This document shows, one piece after another, positions 1-6,291 of a DNA stretch of 11,338 nucleotides. Each line of letters starts with the position of its first letter. Positions within the stretch are counted from its first letter, which is position 1. The position numbers were made by a program, and so were the translations under genes. This DNA comes from Actinomycetes bacterium (GTDB taxonomy: Bacteria > Actinomycetota > Actinomycetes > Propionibacteriales > Propionibacteriaceae). The notes under the pieces are model-generated. The model saw only the letters and a program-made list of their open reading frames with translations, had not been told where the DNA came from and did no database searches. The stretch is from NCBI GenBank assembly GCA_021794705.1, contig JAJYQH010000168.1:1-11338 (forward strand). Reading direction: 5' to 3'.

Positions 1-933
1 GGCGGTGGCCCCCAGCCCGGCGGCCATGACGACGAACCCCAACTGGGCCGAGGTCGAGGCGGCGAGCAGCAGCTTGAGGTCGCTCTGGCCGACGGCGACC
101 GCCCCGAGCGCGACGGCGGTGAGGGCGCCGGCCCATGCCGTGGCAGGTCCGGCCCAGCTCGTCGCCAGGAGCAGGGGCGAGACCCGCAGCAGCAGGTAGC
201 CGCCCATCGCGACCATCGCGGCCGAATGGAGCAGCGCGCTCACCGGGCTGGGGCCGTCCATCGCCCGGGCGATCCAGAACGCGAACACGAGCTGGGCAGC
301 CTTGCCGAGCGCCGCGACGAGCACACCGGCCGCGATCGCGTCCCGCCAGCCGGGGGTCGCGGACGCCGCAGCGCCCAGCCGCAGGCTTCCGGCGCCGACG
401 AGGGCGGCCGCGGCGGCGAGGTAGAGCCCCAGGTCGGCGCTGCGGGTCACGAGGAAGGCCGTGAGACCGGAGGTCACCCGGTGAGCCTCCCGCCAGCGGA
501 ACCCGATGAGCGCGTACGACGTGGCGCCCATGATCTCCCAGCCCAGCAGCAGCGCCGGGAAGCTCGTGGCCGTCACCGTGACGAGCACCGCCGCCGCGAA
601 CAGCAGCATGAACCCGTGGAACCGGGCCGGCGCCTCGCGGACGTCGACGGCCGCGGCCAGCAGGACGAGCACGGTGACCAGAGCGACGGCCGGCGCGACC
701 ACGCCCGCGAGCCCGTCGACCCGGAGGCCCAGTCGCGCGCCCGCGACGAACGGGACCCCGACGGACGGCCGGGTGGCCGCGACGACGACCGCCAGCACGG
801 CGGCGGCCGCCGCCGTCCCGATGCCGACGGCGGGTGCCCACCGCGCCTCCCGGACTGGGGCGAGCATCAGCAGCACCGCCCCGACCAGGGCGGGAAGAGC
901 GACAAGGAGCCACAGGGAGATCTGTCCGAGCAT
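1..933 (-). CDS. nuoL: NuoL-like proton-translocating antiporter subunit (C-terminus outside window)
   Basis: The first 311 residues of a NuoL/Mrp-type membrane subunit; the gene runs off the left edge. Visible hallmarks are GWEIMGATSYALIGF (residues 131-145, matching the family WELVG..SYLLIGF helix), K211 in GKAAQ, and AMDGPSPVSALLHSAAMV (224-241) with H236. A later stretch, DLKLLLAASTSAQLGF (285-300), matches the family's DIKR.LAYST..QLG. Glu133, Lys211 and His236 correspond to ion-path residues of the family, so the antiporter core looks intact. The segment between K211 and the GPSP motif is LVFAFWIARAM instead of the usual LPLH.WLPDAM, so this is a divergent member. The ATG lies 4 nt after the nuoK stop. 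NuoM/NuoN-like genes may follow to the left, but that is outside the window. The family is certain; the choice of NuoL over NuoM/N rests on the WE..G..SY and D(G/A)P(S/T)PVSALLH wording. Confidence 0.88.
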   Translation of the reverse strand, partial: MLGQISLWLLVALPALVGAVLLMLAPVREARWAPAVGIGTAAAAAVLAVVVAATRPSVGVPFVAGARLGLRVDGLAGVVAPAVALVTVLVLLAAAVDVREAPARFHGFMLLFAAAVLVTVTATSFPALLLGWEIMGATSYALIGFRWREAHRVTSGLTAFLVTRSADLGLYLAAAAALVGAGSLRLGAAASATPGWRDAIAAGVLVAALGKAAQLVFAFWIARAMDGPSPVSALLHSAAMVAMGGYLLLRVSPLLLATSWAGPATAWAGALTAVALGAVAVGQSDLKLLLAASTSAQLGFVVMAAGLGATA

Positions 934-937
934 GCGA

Positions 938-1240
938 TCACCCGGCCAGATCGGTGGCGGAGTCGGTCATGTCGCTGTTCTTCGCGCGGTGCCACAGGGT
1001 CGCGACGCCGAACCCGGTGGCCATCTCCACGGTCATCGCACCGAGGACGACGAGGATGAGCACCTGGCCGGTGGGGTCGGGGGCCAGGAACCACCACATG
1101 GCCCCGGCGGCGAGGACGACGGCGTTGACCATCACCTCGAGGCCCATCATCACCATGACGACCACCTGCTGCGAGATGGCGCCGTAGAGGCCGACGGCGA
1201 ACAGCGCGGCGGCGCCGAGCAGCACGAGCGGCAGGGTCAT
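938..1240 (-). CDS. nuoK: NuoK-like subunit of a complex I-like module
   Basis: 100 aa, the usual NuoK length, with three membrane segments. MGLEVMVNAVVL (residues 32-43) matches the family GIELMLNAVNL with Glu35. GQVLILVVLGAMTVEMATG (58-76) matches GQ.FALFVIALAAAEVAVG with Glu72. These two buried glutamates are the family's central ion-path residues and both are kept. The loop usually rich in R/K after TM1 reads SQQVVVMVMM, with extra methionines. The ATG overlaps the nuoJ stop by 4 nt (ATGA), so translation is probably coupled. MrpC is the homologue in Mrp antiporters, but the nuoA- and nuoH-like neighbours point to a complex I-type membrane arm. Confidence 0.9.
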   Translation of the reverse strand: MTLPLVLLGAAALFAVGLYGAISQQVVVMVMMGLEVMVNAVVLAAGAMWWFLAPDPTGQVLILVVLGAMTVEMATGFGVATLWHRAKNSDMTDSATDLAG

Positions 1241-1809
1241 CGCTCACCCACCCCACCCGGCGCCGGATCGCGCGGGGGGCGACGATCGAGGTCGTCGCCC
1301 ATCCGGTCGTACCGCCCCCGGTGGGACGCGAGCACCACCCCGCCCACGATGGTGGCCACCATCACCGGGCTGAACACGATCATCACGAGCATGTGGTCAC
1401 CCATGAGCGCCCGACCCAGCGCCGCGGTGAGGTGCGCCGGCGGCGTCCCCCGACGGGTCGGCCACGGGACGAGCAGCGCGCCCCCGCCGAGGACGACGAA
1501 CGTGGCGGCCGCCACCGCGATCGCCGCCTTGTTGGAGTGCACCATCGACATCGGCATCAGGGCCGGGTTCATGCCCATGAACATGACCATGTAGACGGCC
1601 ATGATCGCCATCTCCATGAGCATCATGAGCACCGTGATGACGCCGGCGTAGTTCTGGCTCAGCAGCAGCACCATGAACCCGACCGCGACGAAGGACACGG
1701 CCAGGGCGTAGGTGGCCCGGGCCATCGAGTCGACGACGAACACCATGACGGCGGAGGCGATGGCCAGGCCGCCCAGCACCCAGAAGACGATGTCGACGAG
1801 AATGCTCAC
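1237..1809 (-). CDS. nuoJ: NuoJ-like membrane subunit, methionine-rich third helix
   Basis: 190 aa with about five membrane segments, lying between nuoH- and nuoK-like genes exactly as nuoJ does. The N-terminal FWVLGGLAIASAVMVFVVDS and RATYALAVSFVAVGF are typical of NuoJ helices 1 and 2. Helix 3 is odd: where the family has a V.Y.GAI.VLFLF.IML stretch, this protein reads VLMMLMEMAIMAVYMVMFMG (60-79). Residues 62-89 contain 12 Met in 28, with an added glutamate, E66. The conserved Tyr and Gly that let this helix change shape in complex I are not visible. The start is GTG at 1809, preceded by a GAGGTGAG ribosome site; it lies 6 nt after the nuoH stop. The position in the operon makes the call firm; the sequence alone would be a weaker case. 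Confidence 0.82.
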   Translation of the reverse strand: MSILVDIVFWVLGGLAIASAVMVFVVDSMARATYALAVSFVAVGFMVLLLSQNYAGVITVLMMLMEMAIMAVYMVMFMGMNPALMPMSMVHSNKAAIAVAAATFVVLGGGALLVPWPTRRGTPPAHLTAALGRALMGDHMLVMIVFSPVMVATIVGGVVLASHRGRYDRMGDDLDRRPPRDPAPGGVGER

Positions 1810-1815
1810 GTCATC

Positions 1816-2751
1816 TCACCTCACCCACACCGCGACGAGGGCGACGACGAGGTCCTGCAGCAGGGCGGCGGGCAGCAGCACCAGCCAGCCGACCTCGAGG
1901 AGCAGATCGGGACGCAGCACCGGCATCCGGCGGCCCGCCCACACCAGGGCGGCGACGAGCACGGCCGTCTTGGCCAGCGTCCATGCCCAGGCCGGGAGCA
2001 GCGGGCCCACCCCGCCGCCGAGGAACATCGGCACCGCGAACGCGGCGCCGGCCACCAGCAGCGCGAGCCGCCCGGCGTCCAGGAGCAACCGGTCGACCCC
2101 TGACAGCTCCGCCCGCACCCCGCCGGCGATGTCCGAGGCGAGCGGCGCGCCGAACCCGCCCCACAGCGAGAAACCGAGTACGCCGATGCAGTAGACGACG
2201 AAGGCCACCGGCATCCAGACGATGTTCCACACGTGCCCCTGCGCCCCGGCGATCGCGCCGACGTTGAGGCTGTGCGCGGCGATCGGCGGGGCCGTGAGGG
2301 CGAACATCAGCGGAAGTTCGTAGCCGAGGGCGAGAGCGAGGAACCGGTACCCGCCGACCAGCGGGTGCACCGAATTGGCGCCCCACCCGGCGAGCCAGAC
2401 GAACGCCCAGACGGCGACGTCCATCGCGTTGAACCACACGACTCCCACGTCGAGGTCGGAGAGGGTCCACCGGCCGAGCGGGGTGACGGCGACCATGAGC
2501 AGCGCGGCGACCAGCAGGCCGGCCCCGCCGACGCGCCACAGCAGCCGATCGGCCGAGAGGGTGACGATCCTTCGTTGGCGGAGCAGCCGGGCGACCCCGT
2601 CGAGGGGACGGGTGAGCGATCCGCCGGGTCCCATCCCCCGGCTCCCGGCGGTGAGGGCCCCGTCGAACGCGGCGGCTCCCCACACGAAGACTCCCAGCAG
2701 GGCCGCGGCGAGCGGCGTCCACCAGGCCGACACGGCGACGACGTCAGCCAT
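1816..2751 (-). CDS. nuoH: NuoH-like membrane subunit with a degenerate quinone-site loop
   Basis: 311 aa, slightly short for NuoH, with about eight membrane helices. The family is recognised from MGPGGSLTRPLDGVARLL (residues 40-57, family GP.G.LQPLADG.KL), GWGANSVHPLVGGYR (122-136, family GWGANSKY.L.G..R), GYELPL (143-148, with the conserved Glu at 145) and RPDLLLEVGWLVLLP (280-294). In complex I NuoH anchors the membrane arm to the quinone module. The region that usually reads E.NR.PFD..E.E.EL..G...EYSG is here about SLWGGFGAPLASDIAGG (195-211), then RAELSG, so most acidic quinone-cavity residues are gone. The ATG overlaps the end of the upstream gene by 8 nt. Family sure; ordinary quinone reactivity doubtful. 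Confidence 0.87.
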   Translation of the reverse strand: MADVVAVSAWWTPLAAALLGVFVWGAAAFDGALTAGSRGMGPGGSLTRPLDGVARLLRQRRIVTLSADRLLWRVGGAGLLVAALLMVAVTPLGRWTLSDLDVGVVWFNAMDVAVWAFVWLAGWGANSVHPLVGGYRFLALALGYELPLMFALTAPPIAAHSLNVGAIAGAQGHVWNIVWMPVAFVVYCIGVLGFSLWGGFGAPLASDIAGGVRAELSGVDRLLLDAGRLALLVAGAAFAVPMFLGGGVGPLLPAWAWTLAKTAVLVAALVWAGRRMPVLRPDLLLEVGWLVLLPAALLQDLVVALVAVWVR

Positions 2752-3841
2752 GGACGGTCACCACCTCTCCAGCCGGGGTGCCGAGGCTGGCGACGAGCAG
2801 CCGGGCGGCTCCCAGATCGAGCCCCAGGAGTGCCTGCCCGAGCGAGTCGAGGGTGAGCGCGGGTCCCGCCGCCCCGGGGGTGACGGCCGCCTGGTCCTCG
2901 GCGCGGTCGACGAGGGTGAGCAGCCGGTCGTAGCAGTCGCCGGCGGCGGCCGGCGGCAGCCCGATCCGCCGGACGCGGTCGGCGTCCAGGACGGCGGTGC
3001 GGCGGAGCGTCCAGCGGAGCAGCCGGGACCCGACGATCCGGCGGCGGAGGGTGCCGAGGAACCGCAGCGCGTCGGCGTCCCGGCCGTCGACGAGGGCGTC
3101 GCGCGCGGCGGTGGAGGCGTTCGCGAGGTCCCCGCGCCCCGCGAGGGACAGCAGCGCCGCGAGGTCGTCGCAGGCTCGGGCGGCGAGGCGGGTGTCGTCC
3201 GCGGCAGGCGATCCGCCTCCGCTGCCCACCCATCGGGCGCTCGCCTCGGCGATCACGTCGCCGTGCAGCGTCGCGTCGACGACGAGGCCGGCCGGCCAGT
3301 GCGGCAGCACCGGACCGAGGCGCACCGGCAGCGCATCCATCTCGAGGCCGTCGCGGTCGTCCTCGGAGCCCGAGGCGAGCGCGATGCCATCGGGGGACAT
3401 GGTCATGTCCATGTCCATGTCGCCGTCGCCCATGTCCCCGTGGCCCATGTCACCGTCACGCATGCCCTTGTCATCCTCGGCAGCCCCGACGTCGGGCGGC
3501 GTCCGGCCGGCCGCGTCGGCGGTCTGGAGCGATTCATCGAGGAGCAGGGCGGCCGCCTCGTCGAGCGCGGCCGGCACGGCGGCGACGATCTCCGCGGCGA
3601 CCCGGGCGCGGGGGCCGGGGAGTTCGTCCCAGAGCCGGCCGGCGACCTCGCCCATCTCGCCGAGCACCCGTCCCACGTGGAGGAGAACGTCGGCGTCCGC
3701 GGGGCTCTCCGCGAGCCGCCACCCCCGGGCGACGACCTGGCGCTCGGCGGCAACCCGGACCGCGAACGCGTCCGGCGAGGCCACGACGAGCACCCGGGCG
3801 GCCCTGGTCGCGCGCCGCGCGAGGAATGACGTCAGGCCCAT
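2744..3841 (-). CDS. Putative degenerate NuoB-NuoD-like fusion with a Met/Asp-rich linker
   Basis: 365 aa, not confidently recognised, sitting where nuoB-nuoC-nuoD stand in complex I operons. Residues 46-80 (ESPADADVLLHVGRVLGEM, then LWDELPGPRARV) follow the NuoB pattern SPR.AD..IV.G.....M...L...Y..MPEP..V. Residues 121-150 form an Asp/Met/Gly/His-rich linker. LPVRLGPVLPHWPAGLVVDA (171-190) resembles the NuoD start V.LGP.HP..HG.L. TLRRTAVLDADRVRRIGL (278-295), then GDCYDRLLTLVDRAEDQAAV (301-320), resembles the NuoD R..GVG.L....A...GL and GD.YDR...R..EM.QS. The NuoB-like half has no cysteine, so it cannot hold cluster N2; the protein has only C224 and C303. It is predicted soluble. The start at 3841 is favoured by an upstream GGGAGGGGG and overlaps nuoA by 10 nt. 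The homology is inferred by eye; the alternative is an unrelated assembly or scaffold protein. Confidence 0.6.
   Translation of the reverse strand: MGLTSFLARRATRAARVLVVASPDAFAVRVAAERQVVARGWRLAESPADADVLLHVGRVLGEMGEVAGRLWDELPGPRARVAAEIVAAVPAALDEAAALLLDESLQTADAAGRTPPDVGAAEDDKGMRDGDMGHGDMGDGDMDMDMTMSPDGIALASGSEDDRDGLEMDALPVRLGPVLPHWPAGLVVDATLHGDVIAEASARWVGSGGGSPAADDTRLAARACDDLAALLSLAGRGDLANASTAARDALVDGRDADALRFLGTLRRRIVGSRLLRWTLRRTAVLDADRVRRIGLPPAAAGDCYDRLLTLVDRAEDQAAVTPGAAGPALTLDSLGQALLGLDLGAARLLVASLGTPAGEVVTVHG
3392..3481 (-). repeat. Coding Met/Asp/His-rich low-complexity linker
   Basis: This segment encodes residues 121-150 of the 365-aa protein, built from short units such as GDMGHGDMGDGDMDMDMTM. 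On the plus strand it shows as recurring catgtc hexamers around 3400-3450. Runs of Met with Asp/His resemble periplasmic copper- or silver-binding segments, but this protein has no signal peptide. Metal binding is inference; a plain flexible spacer is the alternative. Confidence 0.7.
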
Positions 3842-4173
3842 CGCAACGCCCCCTCCCGCCACGCCCAGACAACGGCCACGAACAGGGCGCCGAGGAAGAG
3901 GAACATCTCGACGACCGAGCCGAGCCCGAGCTGCGCCACCACCACGGCCCACGGGTACATGAAGAGCATCTCGACATCGAAGCCCAGGAAGACGAGGGTG
4001 CCGAGGTACCAGCGGACGTGGTAGCGCGACAGCGCATGGGCCTGCGGCACCCAGCCCGACTGGAACGGCAGCACCCGGAGTGCGGTGCGCCAGCTCACCA
4101 CCGCAAGGTGCACGCCGTAGCCGGCGAGCACCACGACGAGCGCGACGACGAACGAGGCGAGGACGCCGCTCAC
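3832..4173 (-). CDS. nuoA: NuoA-like membrane subunit lacking the ECG loop motif
   Basis: 113 aa with three membrane helices, the normal NuoA size. RYHVRWYLGTLVFLGFDVEM (residues 50-69) matches the family RF.VRFYL.A.LF..FDVE, with FDVE at 65-68. FMYPWAVV (71-78) and EMFLFLGALF (89-98) are followed by AWREGALRW, a textbook NuoA ending. The TM1-TM2 loop normally reads (Y/F)ECG and lies at the quinone entrance; here it is LPFQSG (35-40), so both the Glu and the Cys are replaced. The start is GTG at 4173 with a GGAG about 7 nt upstream. The GTGA overlaps the stop of a short leader ORF by 4 nt. First substantial gene of the complex I-like operon. Confidence 0.9.
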   Translation of the reverse strand: MSGVLASFVVALVVVLAGYGVHLAVVSWRTALRVLPFQSGWVPQAHALSRYHVRWYLGTLVFLGFDVEMLFMYPWAVVVAQLGLGSVVEMFLFLGALFVAVVWAWREGALRWA

Positions 4174-4226
4174 CGCGCGCTCCAGGGCGCAGCGGAAGGT
4201 GGTCCGATCACCGTCCCGTCGTTCAT
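4170..4226 (-). CDS. Possible 18-aa leader peptide coupled to nuoA
   Basis: A short ORF starting at ATG 4226 encodes MNDGTVIGPPSAAPWSAR. It is preceded by a strong purine-rich site (GAGGAGCAGGAG, 4230-4241) and stops at a TGA overlapping the nuoA GTG by 4 nt. The same frame opens earlier at ATG 4259 (29 aa), but that start lies at or before the predicted transcription start. No family is recognised. The ribosome site and overlap suggest it could couple translation into nuoA; a chance ORF cannot be excluded at this length. Confidence 0.35.
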   Translation of the reverse strand: MNDGTVIGPPSAAPWSAR

Positions 4227-4260
4227 CGTCTCCTGCTCCTCGTGCGACCGTCCCCCCATG

Positions 4261-4288
4261 CCTATACCTCGCCGGGGTATTTGGTAAA
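4261..4288 (-). promoter_or_regulatory. Predicted promoter with 17-bp palindromic operator before the nuo-like operon
   Basis: Reading the minus strand, TTTACC (4288-4283) could be a -35 box and TATAGG (4266-4261) a -10 box, with a 16-bp spacer. The spacer and -10 are covered by ATACCTCGCCGGGGTAT (plus strand, 4264-4280), in which seven of eight base pairs about the central C are complementary. ATACC...GGTAT sites with G/C-rich centres resemble operators of CsoR-type copper repressors, and dyads inside a spacer also suit MerR-type regulators. No such regulator gene is in the window. The palindrome is directly visible; promoter and regulator are inference. Confidence 0.5.
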
Positions 4289-4312
4289 CCGCCGGGCGCG
4301 CCCTGTCGGCCA

Positions 4313-5440
4313 CTACCGGAGCGGCAGTGTGACCTCGAAGGTCGCCCCGCGCCCGGCCCCGGCGCTGAACGCCGTCAACGTCCCGCCGTGTGCGGTGACG
4401 ATCCCCCGGGCGATGGTGAGCCCGATGCCGCTGCCCTGGGTGTCCCCGGAGCGGGCGGCATCCCCACGGTAGAAGCGCTCGAAGATGTGCGGGAGCTGGT
4501 CCGGGGCGATCCCCTCGCCCGTGTCTGTGACGACGAGACGCAGCGTGTCGGCGTCCTGGTGGGCCGCGAGGGTCACCGAGCCGCCGCGGGGAGTGTGGCG
4601 CAGCGCGTTGGTGAGCAGGTTCCCCAGCACCTGCTCGAGCCGCTCCCGGTCGGCGACCAGGCCGGGCGACCGGCGTCCCGGCATGCGCCCCGGCTCCACC
4701 GCCAGGGTCACCCCCCTCTCCGCGAACCGGGGCGCGCCGGACGCGGCGACGGCCCGGAGCAGGTCGGGCACGTCCACGAGGTCGGGATGCAGGTCGAGCC
4801 GGTGCTCCTCCGCCCGGGAGACGAGCGCGACGTCGTCCGCGAGGCGGGAGAGCCGGGCGATGTTCGCGTGCAGCACCCTCGACGTGTCGGCATCCCAGGC
4901 AGTGACGTGATCGTCGAGGGCGTCGAGGAAGGCGGTGGTCGTGGCCAGCGGGGTCCGGAGCTCGTGGGCGAGGTCCGCGAGCAGCCGCCGCCGGGTCACC
5001 TCAGTGGTCTGCAGCCGGTGGGCGGCGTCGTTGAGGGATGCGGCGAGCACGTCGAACTCCGGTCCACCGCCCAGAGGCTGGACGCGGACGTCGTAGTCGC
5101 CCTGGGACAGGCGGGAGGCGGCATCGGCCAAGGCAGTGAGCGGTGAGGTGAGCCGGCTGGTGAGGTACCACGTGACGGCCACCGCGGACGCTGCAGCGAT
5201 GGCGAGGGCGGCCAGCAGGGTGAGGGTGGTCGCGCTCGCGTATGCCCGCTCGATGTGGGCCAGTTCGGACGCGTCCGCACCCTGACCCGATTGGAGGAGG
5301 TGCTCGTGGAACAGCGGCGGGCCGACGACGAGGGCGACGAGGGCCGCGGTGAGGATGCCCGCGACGAGGACGAGGCCCTGGGCGATCATCAGCCGGGCGG
5401 CGAGCGACCATGAGCCGGGGCGGCCCCCGCCCACCCTCAC
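4313..5440 (-). CDS. Sensor histidine kinase of a two-component system
   Basis: 375 aa from GTG 5440, which overlaps the response regulator stop by 4 nt (GTGA). TM1 is about residues 17-42 and TM2 about 72-94, enclosing a short extracytoplasmic loop of roughly 30 residues that contains HEH (45-47). A HAMP segment follows (about 95-147), then the phosphoacceptor box LLADLAHELRTPLATT with His159. The ATPase domain shows NLLTNALRHTPRGG (274-287), DTGEG (306-310), FERFYRGD and GSGIGLTIARGIVTAHGG (336-353), all intact. The kinase should autophosphorylate and pass phosphate to the neighbouring regulator. The signal is unknown; such a small loop suggests a small ligand, metal or membrane cue. It ends 140 nt before nuoA, so it may control the complex I-like operon. 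Confidence 0.93.
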   Translation of the reverse strand: MRVGGGRPGSWSLAARLMIAQGLVLVAGILTAALVALVVGPPLFHEHLLQSGQGADASELAHIERAYASATTLTLLAALAIAAASAVAVTWYLTSRLTSPLTALADAASRLSQGDYDVRVQPLGGGPEFDVLAASLNDAAHRLQTTEVTRRRLLADLAHELRTPLATTTAFLDALDDHVTAWDADTSRVLHANIARLSRLADDVALVSRAEEHRLDLHPDLVDVPDLLRAVAASGAPRFAERGVTLAVEPGRMPGRRSPGLVADRERLEQVLGNLLTNALRHTPRGGSVTLAAHQDADTLRLVVTDTGEGIAPDQLPHIFERFYRGDAARSGDTQGSGIGLTIARGIVTAHGGTLTAFSAGAGRGATFEVTLPLR

Positions 5441-6165
5441 GGCCGCACCATCCGGTAGCCGACGCCGCGAACGGTGTCGATGTACCGCGGCGTCCCCGGG
5501 TCGTCGCCGAGCTTCGCCCGCAGGTGCGCCACGTGCACGTCGACGACGTGCTCGTCCCCGATCCACCCGGGATCCCACACCTCGTCGAGGATGCGCCGGC
5601 GGCTGAACGCCACCGTGGGCGAGGCCGCGAGCAGCGCGAGGATGTCGAACTCGGTGCGGGTCAGCTCGACCGGGCGCGAGTCGACACGCACCCGGCGTCC
5701 GTCGAGGTCGACGACCAGGTCGCCGAACGTGCGCTCCGAGTCGCCGGACCCGCCCTCCGCCGGCGCCGGACGCCGCGGTCGCCGGAGCACCGCCTGCACC
5801 CGAGCGACCAACTCGCGCGGGCTGAAGGGCTTGGTGATGTAGTCGTCGGCCCCCACGGACAGGCCGACGATCTTGTCGATCTCGTCGCTGCGCGCCGTCA
5901 CCATGAGCACGTAGCAGTCGGTGAACGTGCGCAGCTGCCGGCACACCTCGACGCCGTCCAGCCCGGGCAGGCCGAGGTCGAGCAGGACGACGTCGGGATC
6001 GAGCCGCCTGGCCCGCTCGAGCGCGTCCCGGCCGGTGAGGGCGACCTCCGCCCGGTAGCCGGCGTGGGTCATGTAGGTGGCGACCATCCGCGCGAGGTCC
6101 GGCTCGTCCTCGACGACGAGCACGGTTCCGGCCGCGCCCGGCCTCCCCGTCGTCGCAGTGCTCAT
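5437..6165 (-). CDS. OmpR/PhoB-family response regulator
   Basis: 242 aa. The receiver domain carries VLVVEDEPD (residues 15-23, acidic pocket), phosphoacceptor Asp63 in VVLLDLGLPG, Thr90 in VTAR and Lys112 in YITKPFSPREL. The winged-helix DNA-binding domain ends with LTRTEFDILALL, then VHVAHLRAKLG and YIDTVRGVGYRMV, the standard OmpR/PhoB signature. All key residues are present. The start at ATG 6165 (MSTATTG) puts the receiver at its usual distance from the N-terminus; an in-frame ATG at 6201 would add 12 residues. First gene of the minus-strand run, divergent from the SHOCT/DUF3105 pair. It likely regulates itself and one or both flanking gene sets; this is inference. Confidence 0.94.
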   Translation of the reverse strand: MSTATTGRPGAAGTVLVVEDEPDLARMVATYMTHAGYRAEVALTGRDALERARRLDPDVVLLDLGLPGLDGVEVCRQLRTFTDCYVLMVTARSDEIDKIVGLSVGADDYITKPFSPRELVARVQAVLRRPRRPAPAEGGSGDSERTFGDLVVDLDGRRVRVDSRPVELTRTEFDILALLAASPTVAFSRRRILDEVWDPGWIGDEHVVDVHVAHLRAKLGDDPGTPRYIDTVRGVGYRMVRP

Positions 6166-6291
6166 GACCCCATCTTTCCGGGTCAGGGTCGGCCCGCGCA
6201 CGCGGAGGCCGGGTCCCCGGCGCGGCTTGACCAGCTCTTAACGGTTCGTGCTGGCCTTCGTGCATCCGCAGCCCGTAACGTCGTCGCCGTG
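6166..6291. promoter_or_regulatory. Divergent intergenic region between the two-component system and the SHOCT gene
   Basis: This 126-bp gap must hold both divergent promoters. For the plus strand, TAACGT (6276-6281) is a fair -10 box only 7 nt before GTG 6289 and 10 nt before ATG 6292, and no ribosome site is visible, so a leaderless transcript is possible. TTGACC occurs at 6227-6232 but is badly spaced for it. TTAACG at 6238-6243 is the only AT-rich patch. No clear direct repeat for the response regulator was found. Confidence 0.4.

Noticed and set aside
3400..3465. Recurring catgtc units, considered as a CRISPR or satellite array
   Set aside because: Units are short and irregular, lie wholly within a coding frame and are explained by the Asp-Met codon run.
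2375..3829. 484-aa plus-strand open frame opposite the fusion and nuoH genes
   Set aside because: Low-complexity Arg/Gly/Pro/Ser composition with no family motif; a GC-bias shadow of the minus-strand genes.
4170..4259. Longer 29-aa version of the leader ORF
   Set aside because: Its ATG lies at or before the predicted transcription start and has no ribosome site; the internal ATG at 4226 has a strong one.
5410..6291. Plus-strand frame running through the two-component system into the SHOCT gene
   Set aside because: Only the part from 6292 shows a real protein (membrane helix and SHOCT motif); the earlier part is antisense to well-conserved response regulator sequence.
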